10,991 bases of DNA. Source: a bacterium (GTDB lineage: Bacteria; Patescibacteriota; Minisyncoccia; Ryanbacterales; 2-02-FULL-48-12). The stretch spans positions 1 to 10,991 of the forward strand of contig SBBS01000100.1 of NCBI GenBank assembly GCA_005239605.1, given 5' to 3'. Within the stretch, counting starts at the first letter, position 1, and the number at the start of each line of letters is the position of its first letter. Under the pieces are notes generated by a model, which searched no databases, was not told the origin of the DNA, and worked only from the letters and a program-made list of their open reading frames with translations. Made by a program: the position numbers and the translations under genes. Shown here piece after piece: positions 5,062 through 10,991 of this stretch.

Positions 5062-6836
5062 AACTTTCTGATTATCTCATTCAATATTTAGCAGACAAAA
5101 AAGTTACCCATGTATTTTTGATTACCGGCGGGGCGATTGCTCACGTGGTTGATTCGTTCCGCAATGTAAAAGGAATTCAGTATGTCTGCCACCAGCATGA
5201 ACAGGCCGCTGCCATGGCTGCCGAAGCATACTCGCGCCTTTCCGGGACCGTGGGCGTGGCGATGGCGACAAGCGGCCCGGGAGCTACTAATCTTATCACA
5301 GGTATATGCTGCGCGTGGTTTGATTCTATCCCCGCGCTTTATATTACGGGTCAAGTGAATTTGAACGAACAAAAAGGGAAAAGCGGCGCGCGGCAAGTGG
5401 GTTTTCAAGAAACCGACATTGTGAGCATGGTGCGTCCCATTACGAAATACGCGGCCATGGTTACGAAACCCGAGGATATTCGATATGAATTAGATAAAGC
5501 GCTCGCGGCGGCGTATGCAGGCCGTCCGGGCCCGGCGCTGTTGGATATTCCCATGAACATTCAACGCGCGGAAATTAACCCCAAAAAACTGCGGGGTTTT
5601 GATGCAAAACGCGAGCCAAAAAAAACGGATACGGATGCGCGGCGAAAATCTGCCGCTGCAAAAATTACGCATTTGATGCGGCAAGCGCGCCGTCCGATAC
5701 TAATTGCGGGCGGAGGCATCGGCCTTGCGGGAGCGCGTGAAGAATTTAAAAAATTTCTTGAAGCGTGCAAATTTCCGGTTGTAACGTCGTGGAGCGGATT
5801 TGATACGGTGGCATGGAATTATCCCCGGCATGCGGGTCAATTTGGCGTATATGGAAGCCGTGCCGGAAATTTTGCCGTGCAAACCGCCGATCTTATTATA
5901 AGCATCGGGTCGCGTTTGGATACGCGGCAAACCGGCGGCCGGCCGGATACATTTGCGCCAAATGCTAAAAAAGTAATGATTGACATTGATCGTTCGGAGC
6001 TCAAGAAACGGCGCGGATACACGCCGGATATTGAGTTGTGCGCGGACGCGAAAGAAGCGCTTGTTGAAATGAATAAGGCGTTACGCGGCGCGCAGTTGCC
6101 GTCCATCGCGGCATGGGTTGAAAAAACGCAAGAGTGGAAACGGAGTTATGCCGCGACGCTTCCGGAATATTATAAGCAAAAAGGGAGCGTAAACTCTTAC
6201 GTATTTGTAAAAACATTGAGTGATCTTTTGCCGGCTCCCGCTGTAATTATTCCCGACGACGGCGGAAATTTGACATGGACTATGCAGGCGTTTGAGTTAA
6301 AAGAAGGCCAGCGGCTTTTTTCTGCGTTCGGTAATTCCCCCATGGGATATTCGTTTCCGGCAAGCATTGGCGCATGGTATGCCGCGGGCTCGCGTATGCC
6401 TATTGTCGGCATTATAGGGGATGGCAGTTTTCAGATGAACATTCAGGAATTGCAGACTGTTTTTTATAATAAAATCCCCATTAAACTCTTCATATTGAAT
6501 AATCACTCATACGGCATTATTAAACAGTTTCAGGATACGTTGTTTGAAGGGCGATACGAAGCCGCCTCGCCCGAAAAAGGATACGCCCCGCCCGATTTTG
6601 TGAAAGTAATCGGCGCCTATGGTCTTAAGGTTATCACCATAAAGAATCATGCGGATCTTACGCAAAAAATAAAGGAGGTTTTGAAAGAAAAAGGCCCGGT
6701 ATTTTGTAATGTGGAAATTGCAAGCGGCCAAAAACTTATTCCCAAGCTTGAGTTTGGAAATTCCATAGAGAATCTTTCGCCGGAATTGGATTCTGCGGCG
6801 CTGGCAGCCATTATGCGCGAAGCAAGAAAGATATGA
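5058..6836 (+). CDS. ThDP-dependent acetolactate-synthase-like carboligase (YerE-like)
   Basis: The protein has 592 residues with the three-domain layout of the acetohydroxyacid synthase family. The N-terminal Pyr domain has the catalytic Glu48 in HQHEQAAAMAAEAYSR (45-60) and the SGPGATN block (72-78). A central domain of about 205-355 contains GGGIGLAG and GSRLDTR. The C-terminal PP domain has the ThDP/Mg motif G454-D455-G456 ending at Asn481-Asn482. Because no ilvN, ilvC or ilvD gene is nearby and all neighbours are sugar genes, an amino-acid role is unlikely. YerE of Yersinia pseudotuberculosis, of similar size, is an acetolactate-synthase homologue that moves the acetyl unit of pyruvate onto C4 of CDP-4-keto-3,6-dideoxyglucose. 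This is the best functional analogue. Other ThDP decarboxylases remain possible. ATGA overlaps link it to both neighbours. Confidence 0.82.
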   Translation: MKLSDYLIQYLADKKVTHVFLITGGAIAHVVDSFRNVKGIQYVCHQHEQAAAMAAEAYSRLSGTVGVAMATSGPGATNLITGICCAWFDSIPALYITGQVNLNEQKGKSGARQVGFQETDIVSMVRPITKYAAMVTKPEDIRYELDKALAAAYAGRPGPALLDIPMNIQRAEINPKKLRGFDAKREPKKTDTDARRKSAAAKITHLMRQARRPILIAGGGIGLAGAREEFKKFLEACKFPVVTSWSGFDTVAWNYPRHAGQFGVYGSRAGNFAVQTADLIISIGSRLDTRQTGGRPDTFAPNAKKVMIDIDRSELKKRRGYTPDIELCADAKEALVEMNKALRGAQLPSIAAWVEKTQEWKRSYAATLPEYYKQKGSVNSYVFVKTLSDLLPAPAVIIPDDGGNLTWTMQAFELKEGQRLFSAFGNSPMGYSFPASIGAWYAAGSRMPIVGIIGDGSFQMNIQELQTVFYNKIPIKLFILNNHSYGIIKQFQDTLFEGRYEAASPEKGYAPPDFVKVIGAYGLKVITIKNHADLTQKIKEVLKEKGPVFCNVEIASGQKLIPKLEFGNSIENLSPELDSAALAAIMREARKI

Positions 6837-7999
6837 ACAGAGAGCACCGCTTTTCACGCGCAACAGGCAATTTGGCGGGAAGTCCCATGTTTAAGGTGCT
6901 CTCACGCGCGCAGGAATTGGAAAAACAAGGACAACGCGTTATACATTTTGAAATTGGAGACCCTGATTTTTCAACTCCGGCGCATATTACCGAAGCCGCT
7001 GTGGATGCGCTTCGGGCGGGAGACACGCATTACGCGAATTCGCTCGGTATTACGGAGTTGCGCTTGGCAATTGCGGACTCTCTTCGGCACGACCTTGGAT
7101 TTAAGCCGAGAGTGGGTCAGGTGGTAGTGGCGCCTGCTATTTCGTTTATTTATTTTATCGCGCGGTGTCTGGCGGATCCGGGGGACGAAATTATAGTTTC
7201 TGATCCCGGGTATTCGTCTTATTTTTCCGCATTTGATTTTGTGGGTGTTCGCACGGCGCTGGCGCATACGTGCGAGCGGAATGGCTTTCGGCTCAAAGCC
7301 GCTGATGTGGAGCGAGCCATTACGCCCCGAACGCGGATTTTATTTATTAATTCACCGCAGAACCCGACGGGCGCCATGATGGAACGCGAGGATCTTCACG
7401 ACATATTTGCGCTTGCCCGCAAACATAATTTTTATGTGCTTACGGATGAAGTATACGCCAAGATGACGTACGATATGCCGCACTATTCCATTTCTACAGA
7501 AGACGCATGTGACGAGCGCGTTATACTTTTGAGCGGTTTTTCAAAAGCATATGCCATGAGCGGCTGGCGCTTGGGATATGCGGTAGCGCCCGAGCCGGTA
7601 GTAGAAAAACTGGGGCTTATGATCCAAACCATTATATCAAACGTGCCCCCATTCATTCAGCGAGGAGGCATCGCCGCTCTTGCGGGGAGCCAGCAATGCG
7701 TAGCGGATATGATGCGCGAATATCGCAAACGCCGCGATGTGCTCATAGACGGACTTGCCGCTCTGCCGGGAGTTGCTTGCAAGAAACCCGATGGCGCTTT
7801 TTATGCGTTTCCTAACATCGCAGGATGCGGCATGTCGAGCAATGCGTTTGCCGAGCGCATGCTGGAGGAAGCACGCGTTGTTATGCTGCCCGGCACGAAT
7901 TTTGGTCCCGGCGGGGAAGGGTATATGCGGTTGAGTTTTTCGGCAGCGTTGCCGGAGATTGAAGAAGGTTTAAGGCGTATGAAGCAAGTTTTATCATGA
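6833..7999 (+). CDS. Class I (fold type I) PLP aminotransferase, aspartate/alanine aminotransferase-like
   Basis: This 388-residue protein has the full set of class I residues. PLP-lysine Lys238 is in SGFSKAYAMSGWRLGY. Asn177 is in SPQNPTG. Asp205 and Tyr208 are in LTDEVY. Arg366 in the C-terminal domain (YMRLSFS) binds the substrate carboxylate. The start region IGDPDF (41-46) is typical of the subgroup that includes AspC- and AlaA-like enzymes. Nucleotide-sugar aminotransferases belong to the DegT family, not this one, so the substrate is probably an amino acid/2-oxoacid pair. It lies by ATGA overlap between the ThDP enzyme, which needs pyruvate, and the 3-dehydratase, which may need glutamate. 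An alanine:2-oxoglutarate transaminase would yield both; this is inference. Histidinol-phosphate or aspartate specificity is not excluded. Confidence 0.85.
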   Translation: MNREHRFSRATGNLAGSPMFKVLSRAQELEKQGQRVIHFEIGDPDFSTPAHITEAAVDALRAGDTHYANSLGITELRLAIADSLRHDLGFKPRVGQVVVAPAISFIYFIARCLADPGDEIIVSDPGYSSYFSAFDFVGVRTALAHTCERNGFRLKAADVERAITPRTRILFINSPQNPTGAMMEREDLHDIFALARKHNFYVLTDEVYAKMTYDMPHYSISTEDACDERVILLSGFSKAYAMSGWRLGYAVAPEPVVEKLGLMIQTIISNVPPFIQRGGIAALAGSQQCVADMMREYRKRRDVLIDGLAALPGVACKKPDGAFYAFPNIAGCGMSSNAFAERMLEEARVVMLPGTNFGPGGEGYMRLSFSAALPEIEEGLRRMKQVLS

Positions 8000-9312
8000 A
8001 TAAAAAACTCCGATCAGAAATAAAAAAAGAATACGACAAGCGCTTTGGACCTGGGCGGCGTTTTTCTGCCGCCACGATACCCATTGCGGCTTCCGGTAAA
8101 GCGTTTGACCACAGGGAAATGATCGCAATGACAGAAGCGGCGCTGGACGGCTGGTGGACGGAAGGCCGGTTTGCGGCGGCGTTTGAAAAAAAATTTGCGT
8201 CATACATCGGCGTCCCCGCGTGTGTTACGACCACTTCCGGATCTTCTGCAAACCTTTTGGCAATTGCGGCGCTTACATCGTATCATCTCGGCGAGCGGCG
8301 TCTGAAACCGGGCGATGAAGTTATTACGCTGGCAGCCGGTTTTCCAACGACCATAAACCCGCTTATTTTGTATCAACTCATACCCGTTTTTATGGATATT
8401 GAAATGGAAACGTACAATGCGGATGTCTCTGCATTGGAGCGGATCATTTCACCGCGCGCAAAAGCTGTTTTTCTTCCGCATAATATCGGCAATCCTTTCA
8501 ATGTGGATGCGGTGCAAAAATTTTGCAAGAAACATAACCTCTGGCTCATTGAAGATTGTTGTGATGCGTTAGGCAGCACGTATCGCGGGCGTCAAGTCGG
8601 AAGTTTTGGCGATATGGCAACGTTCAGTTTTTACGCGGGGCATCATATGACAATGGGCGAAGGGGGTGCGGTGGCTGCAAAAACGCCCAAATTGGGTTCC
8701 ATTGTGCGGTCTCTTCGCGATTGGGGGCGGGAATATTGGTTTCGTACGGGCGAGGACACACGCTTGGATGCGGGTTTGGGATCGCGCGGCAAGTCGCAGT
8801 TGCCGGATGATTATGACCATAAGTTTCTCTTTTCAGAAATTGGCTACAATTTGAAGATAACCGATGTGCAAGCCGCGCTTGGCCTCGCGCAGCTGCGAAA
8901 ATTGCCGCAGTTCACCAAGCGAAGGAAGAATAATTTTGCTTATTTAGACAAAGCGTTTCTCCCGTTTGAAAAATTTTTTATTCTTCCGAAAGCCGAACAA
9001 CACGCTGATCCGTCTTGGTTTGGGTATATGCTTACGGTGCGAGATGATGCGCCATTTACACGGAGGGAACTTATTGATTTTCTACACAATCATGGTATTG
9101 TTACGCGCATGTTTCTTGCGGGAAATATAACAAAACAGCCCTATTTCCAAACATACGCCGTTTTGCACCGCGTGGGTCCGGGCGGTTTGGCAAATACCGA
9201 TGTTGTTATGAATCGTTCGTTTTGGATTGGAATGTACCACGGTTTAGGCCGTGAACAGCTTGCGTACACAGTGAATACAATGAAAGAATTTTTACGGTTT
9301 CACGGGGCATAA
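7996..9312 (+). CDS. RfbH/DdhC (E1)-like PLP-dependent nucleotide-sugar 3-dehydratase lacking Fe-S cysteines
   Basis: This 438-residue protein matches the usual length of CDP-4-keto-6-deoxyglucose 3-dehydrase (E1, about 437). The DegT/DnrJ fold is shown by SSANLLAI (83-90), EDCCDALGSTY (186-196) and GEGGAV (221-226). The PLP lysine of DegT aminotransferases is replaced by His216 (SFYAGHHMTMGEGG), the hallmark of the 3-deoxygenating branch (E1, ColD). E1 holds a [2Fe-2S] cluster through cysteines just after the DWGR motif. Here the corresponding stretch, following DWGR (242-245), has Tyr247, Phe249, Glu253 and Leu257 at those sites and no cysteine at all. Downstream sequence, including SEIGYNLKITD and the NDP-sugar contact region, is well kept. 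No E3 reductase gene is present. The expected role is removal of the C3 hydroxyl of a CDP-4-keto-6-deoxysugar, possibly by a PMP/glutamate route. It follows the aminotransferase by ATGA overlap. Confidence 0.88.
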   Translation: MNKKLRSEIKKEYDKRFGPGRRFSAATIPIAASGKAFDHREMIAMTEAALDGWWTEGRFAAAFEKKFASYIGVPACVTTTSGSSANLLAIAALTSYHLGERRLKPGDEVITLAAGFPTTINPLILYQLIPVFMDIEMETYNADVSALERIISPRAKAVFLPHNIGNPFNVDAVQKFCKKHNLWLIEDCCDALGSTYRGRQVGSFGDMATFSFYAGHHMTMGEGGAVAAKTPKLGSIVRSLRDWGREYWFRTGEDTRLDAGLGSRGKSQLPDDYDHKFLFSEIGYNLKITDVQAALGLAQLRKLPQFTKRRKNNFAYLDKAFLPFEKFFILPKAEQHADPSWFGYMLTVRDDAPFTRRELIDFLHNHGIVTRMFLAGNITKQPYFQTYAVLHRVGPGGLANTDVVMNRSFWIGMYHGLGREQLAYTVNTMKEFLRFHGA

Positions 9313-9324
9313 CAAAAAGCCGCC

Positions 9325-10842
9325 ATGCCTGAAATTTCAAAATGGATGGAACGGGGAGCAGTTTTTTTTGTGATTCTTTTTGCGCTTATTTTTTCATTGT
9401 CTGATTTTCTTATACAGCCCGCCTATTGGTTTGATGAGGCGGTTACCATGGAAATTGCTCGTAATTTCAACTTGTTCGGGGAGTTGGATATTCTGACGGC
9501 TCCCGGGGTGTTTTCCGGCGTGCCATATATCGCGGGTACGAATGGCTATCCGCTTACTATTCCCTTGGCATTGTTTTTCCGCGGCGCGGGATACGGTTTG
9601 TTTCAGGCGCGCGTGTTCATGTTGTTTTGGATAGCGGCATGTTTGATCGCGATATATGCGGTTTCCAAAAAAATATACGGGACAGTTCCTGCGCTCGGAG
9701 CTTTGTTGCTGGTGAGCACGTTTGCAAGTTTCTATGGAAACGGCCTTACGGCAACGGGCGAGGCGCCCGGGTTTTTGTTTTTTCTTCTTGCATTGTTTCT
9801 TGCCGCTTACAAAAAAGACTACGCGCTTGCCGGGATTTGCGCGGGATTTGCCATGGCGGCAAAACCGGGAGTGTATTTATTTCTCGCGCACGCGATTTTT
9901 TTGTTTATTTTGTTTGCGGAACAAGGAACGCGCGTGAAAGCATTTGTGCGTTTTACGCTTGGCCTTATTCCTCCGATTATGCTCTGGATACTTCTTGCGT
10001 TCCCGCTCACCACGGATACGTTTTTTTCCACAGTGATATATGTCTTCAACCCATTCGATATTCCGGTATTGCGAAATCTTTTTCACGCGGTTCCTTTATC
10101 GAATCTAAATGAAAACCTTGTTGCATCAAGTTCCGGCGGTGTTTTTGCAAACGTGCGGGAAAACGCGGTTCTGCTTCTTACAACGTCTACCGGCATCTAT
10201 TTTTTGCTTATTTTTACATTAGTTCTCTTGGCATTTTTTCTCTTAAAAAACGTGCATGCAGAACGGCGTCGGTTTAGCTCTCTTGCGCTCTGGTACGCCG
10301 TTTTTGCGCTTGCCTATTTTTTGCGCGGTCCCGGCTGGATTCGGTACCTCTTCGGATTTCAAGTTTTGTTTTTGATGCTGTTTACTCCGTCTTTACAAGT
10401 TCTCGTTCTTCGCGTGAAAGAAAAATTCTTCCCGCAGTTTTCATATGCGATAGGTTTCCTTTTTTGCGGAATTGCGATTTTGACAGCAGTACAAACATAT
10501 CATTTATTTTATCTATCCAATGTGCCGCGCTCCCGTGCTCCGCTGGAACTTGCGTCATATGCCGAAGCGCGTTTGCGGGAGGATGCGCGCCTCACACTTG
10601 GCCTGGTAAACGTGCCAGAGGCGGCGGCGTTTTCTGATCCAGCGCGCATGTATCACACGGTGTGGCTGAAGCGCACCATGCCGCCGTTTGGCGATTCCGT
10701 ATTCAAAAATAAAAACCGTCCGGGGTTGATAATTACCGACGGAAAGAATTTTTTGCTGGGGAAAGAGGGGGAGATGATTTTGCAGAATGAGTACGCGGAA
10801 ATTGAGAAATTCGGCAAATACCGCGTGTATGAGTTGGATTGA
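9325..10842 (+). CDS. GT-C-type integral membrane glycosyltransferase (ArnT/GT39/GT83-like)
   Basis: A 505-residue protein with about ten or more hydrophobic segments, starting at residues 11-30 and ending near 395, then a soluble C-terminal part of about 100 residues. The first extracytoplasmic loop carries Asp37-Glu38 in WFDEAV, matching the acidic catalytic position of the ArnT/PMT class. Such enzymes take a sugar from polyprenyl phosphate and attach it to an acceptor outside the cytoplasmic membrane. The short gap after the 3-dehydratase (12 nt) and the lipid-sugar transferase at 4114 support a two-step decoration pathway. The acceptor (lipid, glycan or protein) cannot be told from sequence. 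The start at ATG 9325 has no good Shine-Dalgarno sequence; the N-terminus fits a short cytoplasmic tail. Confidence 0.75.
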   Translation: MPEISKWMERGAVFFVILFALIFSLSDFLIQPAYWFDEAVTMEIARNFNLFGELDILTAPGVFSGVPYIAGTNGYPLTIPLALFFRGAGYGLFQARVFMLFWIAACLIAIYAVSKKIYGTVPALGALLLVSTFASFYGNGLTATGEAPGFLFFLLALFLAAYKKDYALAGICAGFAMAAKPGVYLFLAHAIFLFILFAEQGTRVKAFVRFTLGLIPPIMLWILLAFPLTTDTFFSTVIYVFNPFDIPVLRNLFHAVPLSNLNENLVASSSGGVFANVRENAVLLLTTSTGIYFLLIFTLVLLAFFLLKNVHAERRRFSSLALWYAVFALAYFLRGPGWIRYLFGFQVLFLMLFTPSLQVLVLRVKEKFFPQFSYAIGFLFCGIAILTAVQTYHLFYLSNVPRSRAPLELASYAEARLREDARLTLGLVNVPEAAAFSDPARMYHTVWLKRTMPPFGDSVFKNKNRPGLIITDGKNFLLGKEGEMILQNEYAEIEKFGKYRVYELD

Positions 10843-10848
10843 TGCTGT

Positions 10849-10857
10849 TTATCCACA
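10849..10857 (+). other. DnaA-box-like nonamer
   Basis: TTATCCACA matches the DnaA-box consensus exactly. An identical nonamer lies at 638-646. They are far apart, with no AT-rich unwinding region, further boxes or dnaA/dnaN genes, so no origin is claimed. The copy at 638-646 may derive from the CGTTATC repeat family. Confidence 0.25.
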
Positions 10858-10896
10858 CACGGCTATTTGCACAATTGAACAGTTGTCCAGTATCAT

Positions 10897-10920
10897 TAGA
10901 CCTGTCCCTTAATAAATTTT
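10897..10920 (+). repeat. Second copy of the palindrome arm
   Basis: These 24 bases are identical to 1539-1562, the left arm of the perfect palindrome upstream of the operon, and in the same orientation. The right arm is not found adjacent, so this is a half-copy, or its partner lies further right outside the window. The operon is thus bracketed by the same dispersed element. Confidence 0.9.
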
Positions 10921-10991
10921 AGAGTGAAATTTCAGAAATATGAGATGGGGCGCCGGTGAAAATTTTGAAGCGCTAGCAGGGCTAACGCAAG
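10921..10991. other. Unexplained right-end sequence with a short imperfect hairpin
   Basis: The last 71 bases hold no complete gene. An ATG at 10940 opens a frame that runs off the window after 17 codons; it is too short to judge. GCGCTAGC pairs with GCTAACGC (one mismatch) across AGG at the very end. Together with the repeat copy just before it, this could be the start of a longer dispersed element. Confidence 0.2.

Noticed and set aside
5058..6836. Branched-chain amino-acid acetolactate synthase (ilvB)
   Set aside because: No ilvN/ilvC/ilvD neighbours; all adjacent genes are for nucleotide-sugar chemistry, so a sugar carboligase is the better reading.
6507..6863. Minus-strand ORF of 118 codons
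   Set aside because: Lies wholly opposite the strongly conserved ThDP-binding domain; composition (Arg, Cys, Phe-rich) is that of an antisense shadow.
7881..8234. Minus-strand ORF of 117 codons
   Set aside because: Antisense to the aminotransferase/3-dehydratase junction, both of which have clear family motifs; no start signals.
9627..10112. Plus-strand ORF of 161 codons inside the GT-C gene
   Set aside because: Out-of-frame shadow of the membrane protein; the Cys/Arg-rich translation has no recognisable motif.
638..10857. Replication origin based on two TTATCCACA nonamers
   Set aside because: They are 10 kb apart, single, and without a cluster, DUE or dnaA/dnaN context.
10871..10886. Terminator after the last gene (ACAATTG/CAGTTGT)
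   Set aside because: The loop would be two bases, one pair is a wobble, and there is no T-run.
10940..10991. Start of a new gene at the right edge
   Set aside because: Only 17 codons are visible, no Shine-Dalgarno sequence, and it lies in repeat-like sequence.

Overview
The window looks like bacterial accessory DNA. It holds an insertion-sequence remnant, a repeat-rich AT-rich island, and then a tightly packed eight-gene operon for making and transferring an unusual deoxysugar. TGA works as a normal stop: five gene junctions are ATGA overlaps. The compact gene layout, dispersed short repeats, leaders with almost no Shine-Dalgarno sequence and broad style fit a Patescibacteria/CPR (Parcubacteria-like) genome. 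That assignment is an inference, because there is no rRNA or marker gene in the window.

Layout. 1-132 is the C-terminal end of an rve-type (IS3/IS481-like) transposase, with the probable right end of the element just after it. 169-603 is an ORF whose middle is a run of CGTTATC/CGTTATT repeats. 604-792 holds a near-perfect sigma70-type promoter followed by two UUCG-capped hairpins and a T-tract, a candidate small RNA or attenuator. 793-1362 is a NYN-domain (PIN-like) RNase gene. 1363-1637 holds an inverted copy of the CGTTATC repeat, a possible relic coding segment on the minus strand, and a 28-bp perfect palindrome. 1638-10842 is the operon. 10843-10991 holds a second partial copy of the palindrome sequence and unexplained, possibly mobile, sequence.

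The operon order is: Gmm-like Nudix hydrolase, CDP-glucose 4,6-dehydratase-like SDR, second SDR (epimerase/reductase), DPM1/GtrB-like glycosyltransferase, ThDP-dependent acetolactate-synthase-like enzyme, class I aminotransferase, RfbH/E1-like PLP 3-dehydratase, and GT-C membrane glycosyltransferase. The combination of 4,6-dehydratase, 3-dehydratase, ThDP carboligase and SDR reductase is that of the Yersinia yersiniose A pathway (DdhB, DdhC, YerE, YerF), which makes a branched 3,6-dideoxysugar carrying a two-carbon arm from pyruvate. The two glycosyltransferases suggest a lipid-linked step at the membrane followed by transfer to an acceptor outside.

The most unusual point is in the RfbH-like enzyme. 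It keeps the diagnostic His in place of the PLP lysine but lacks the cysteines that hold the [2Fe-2S] cluster in E1, and no E3 reductase gene is present. This suggests a redox-free, glutamate-driven (ColD-like) deoxygenation inside a yersiniose-like pathway. The aminotransferase lying between the ThDP enzyme and the 3-dehydratase could supply pyruvate to one and glutamate to the other; this is a hypothesis.
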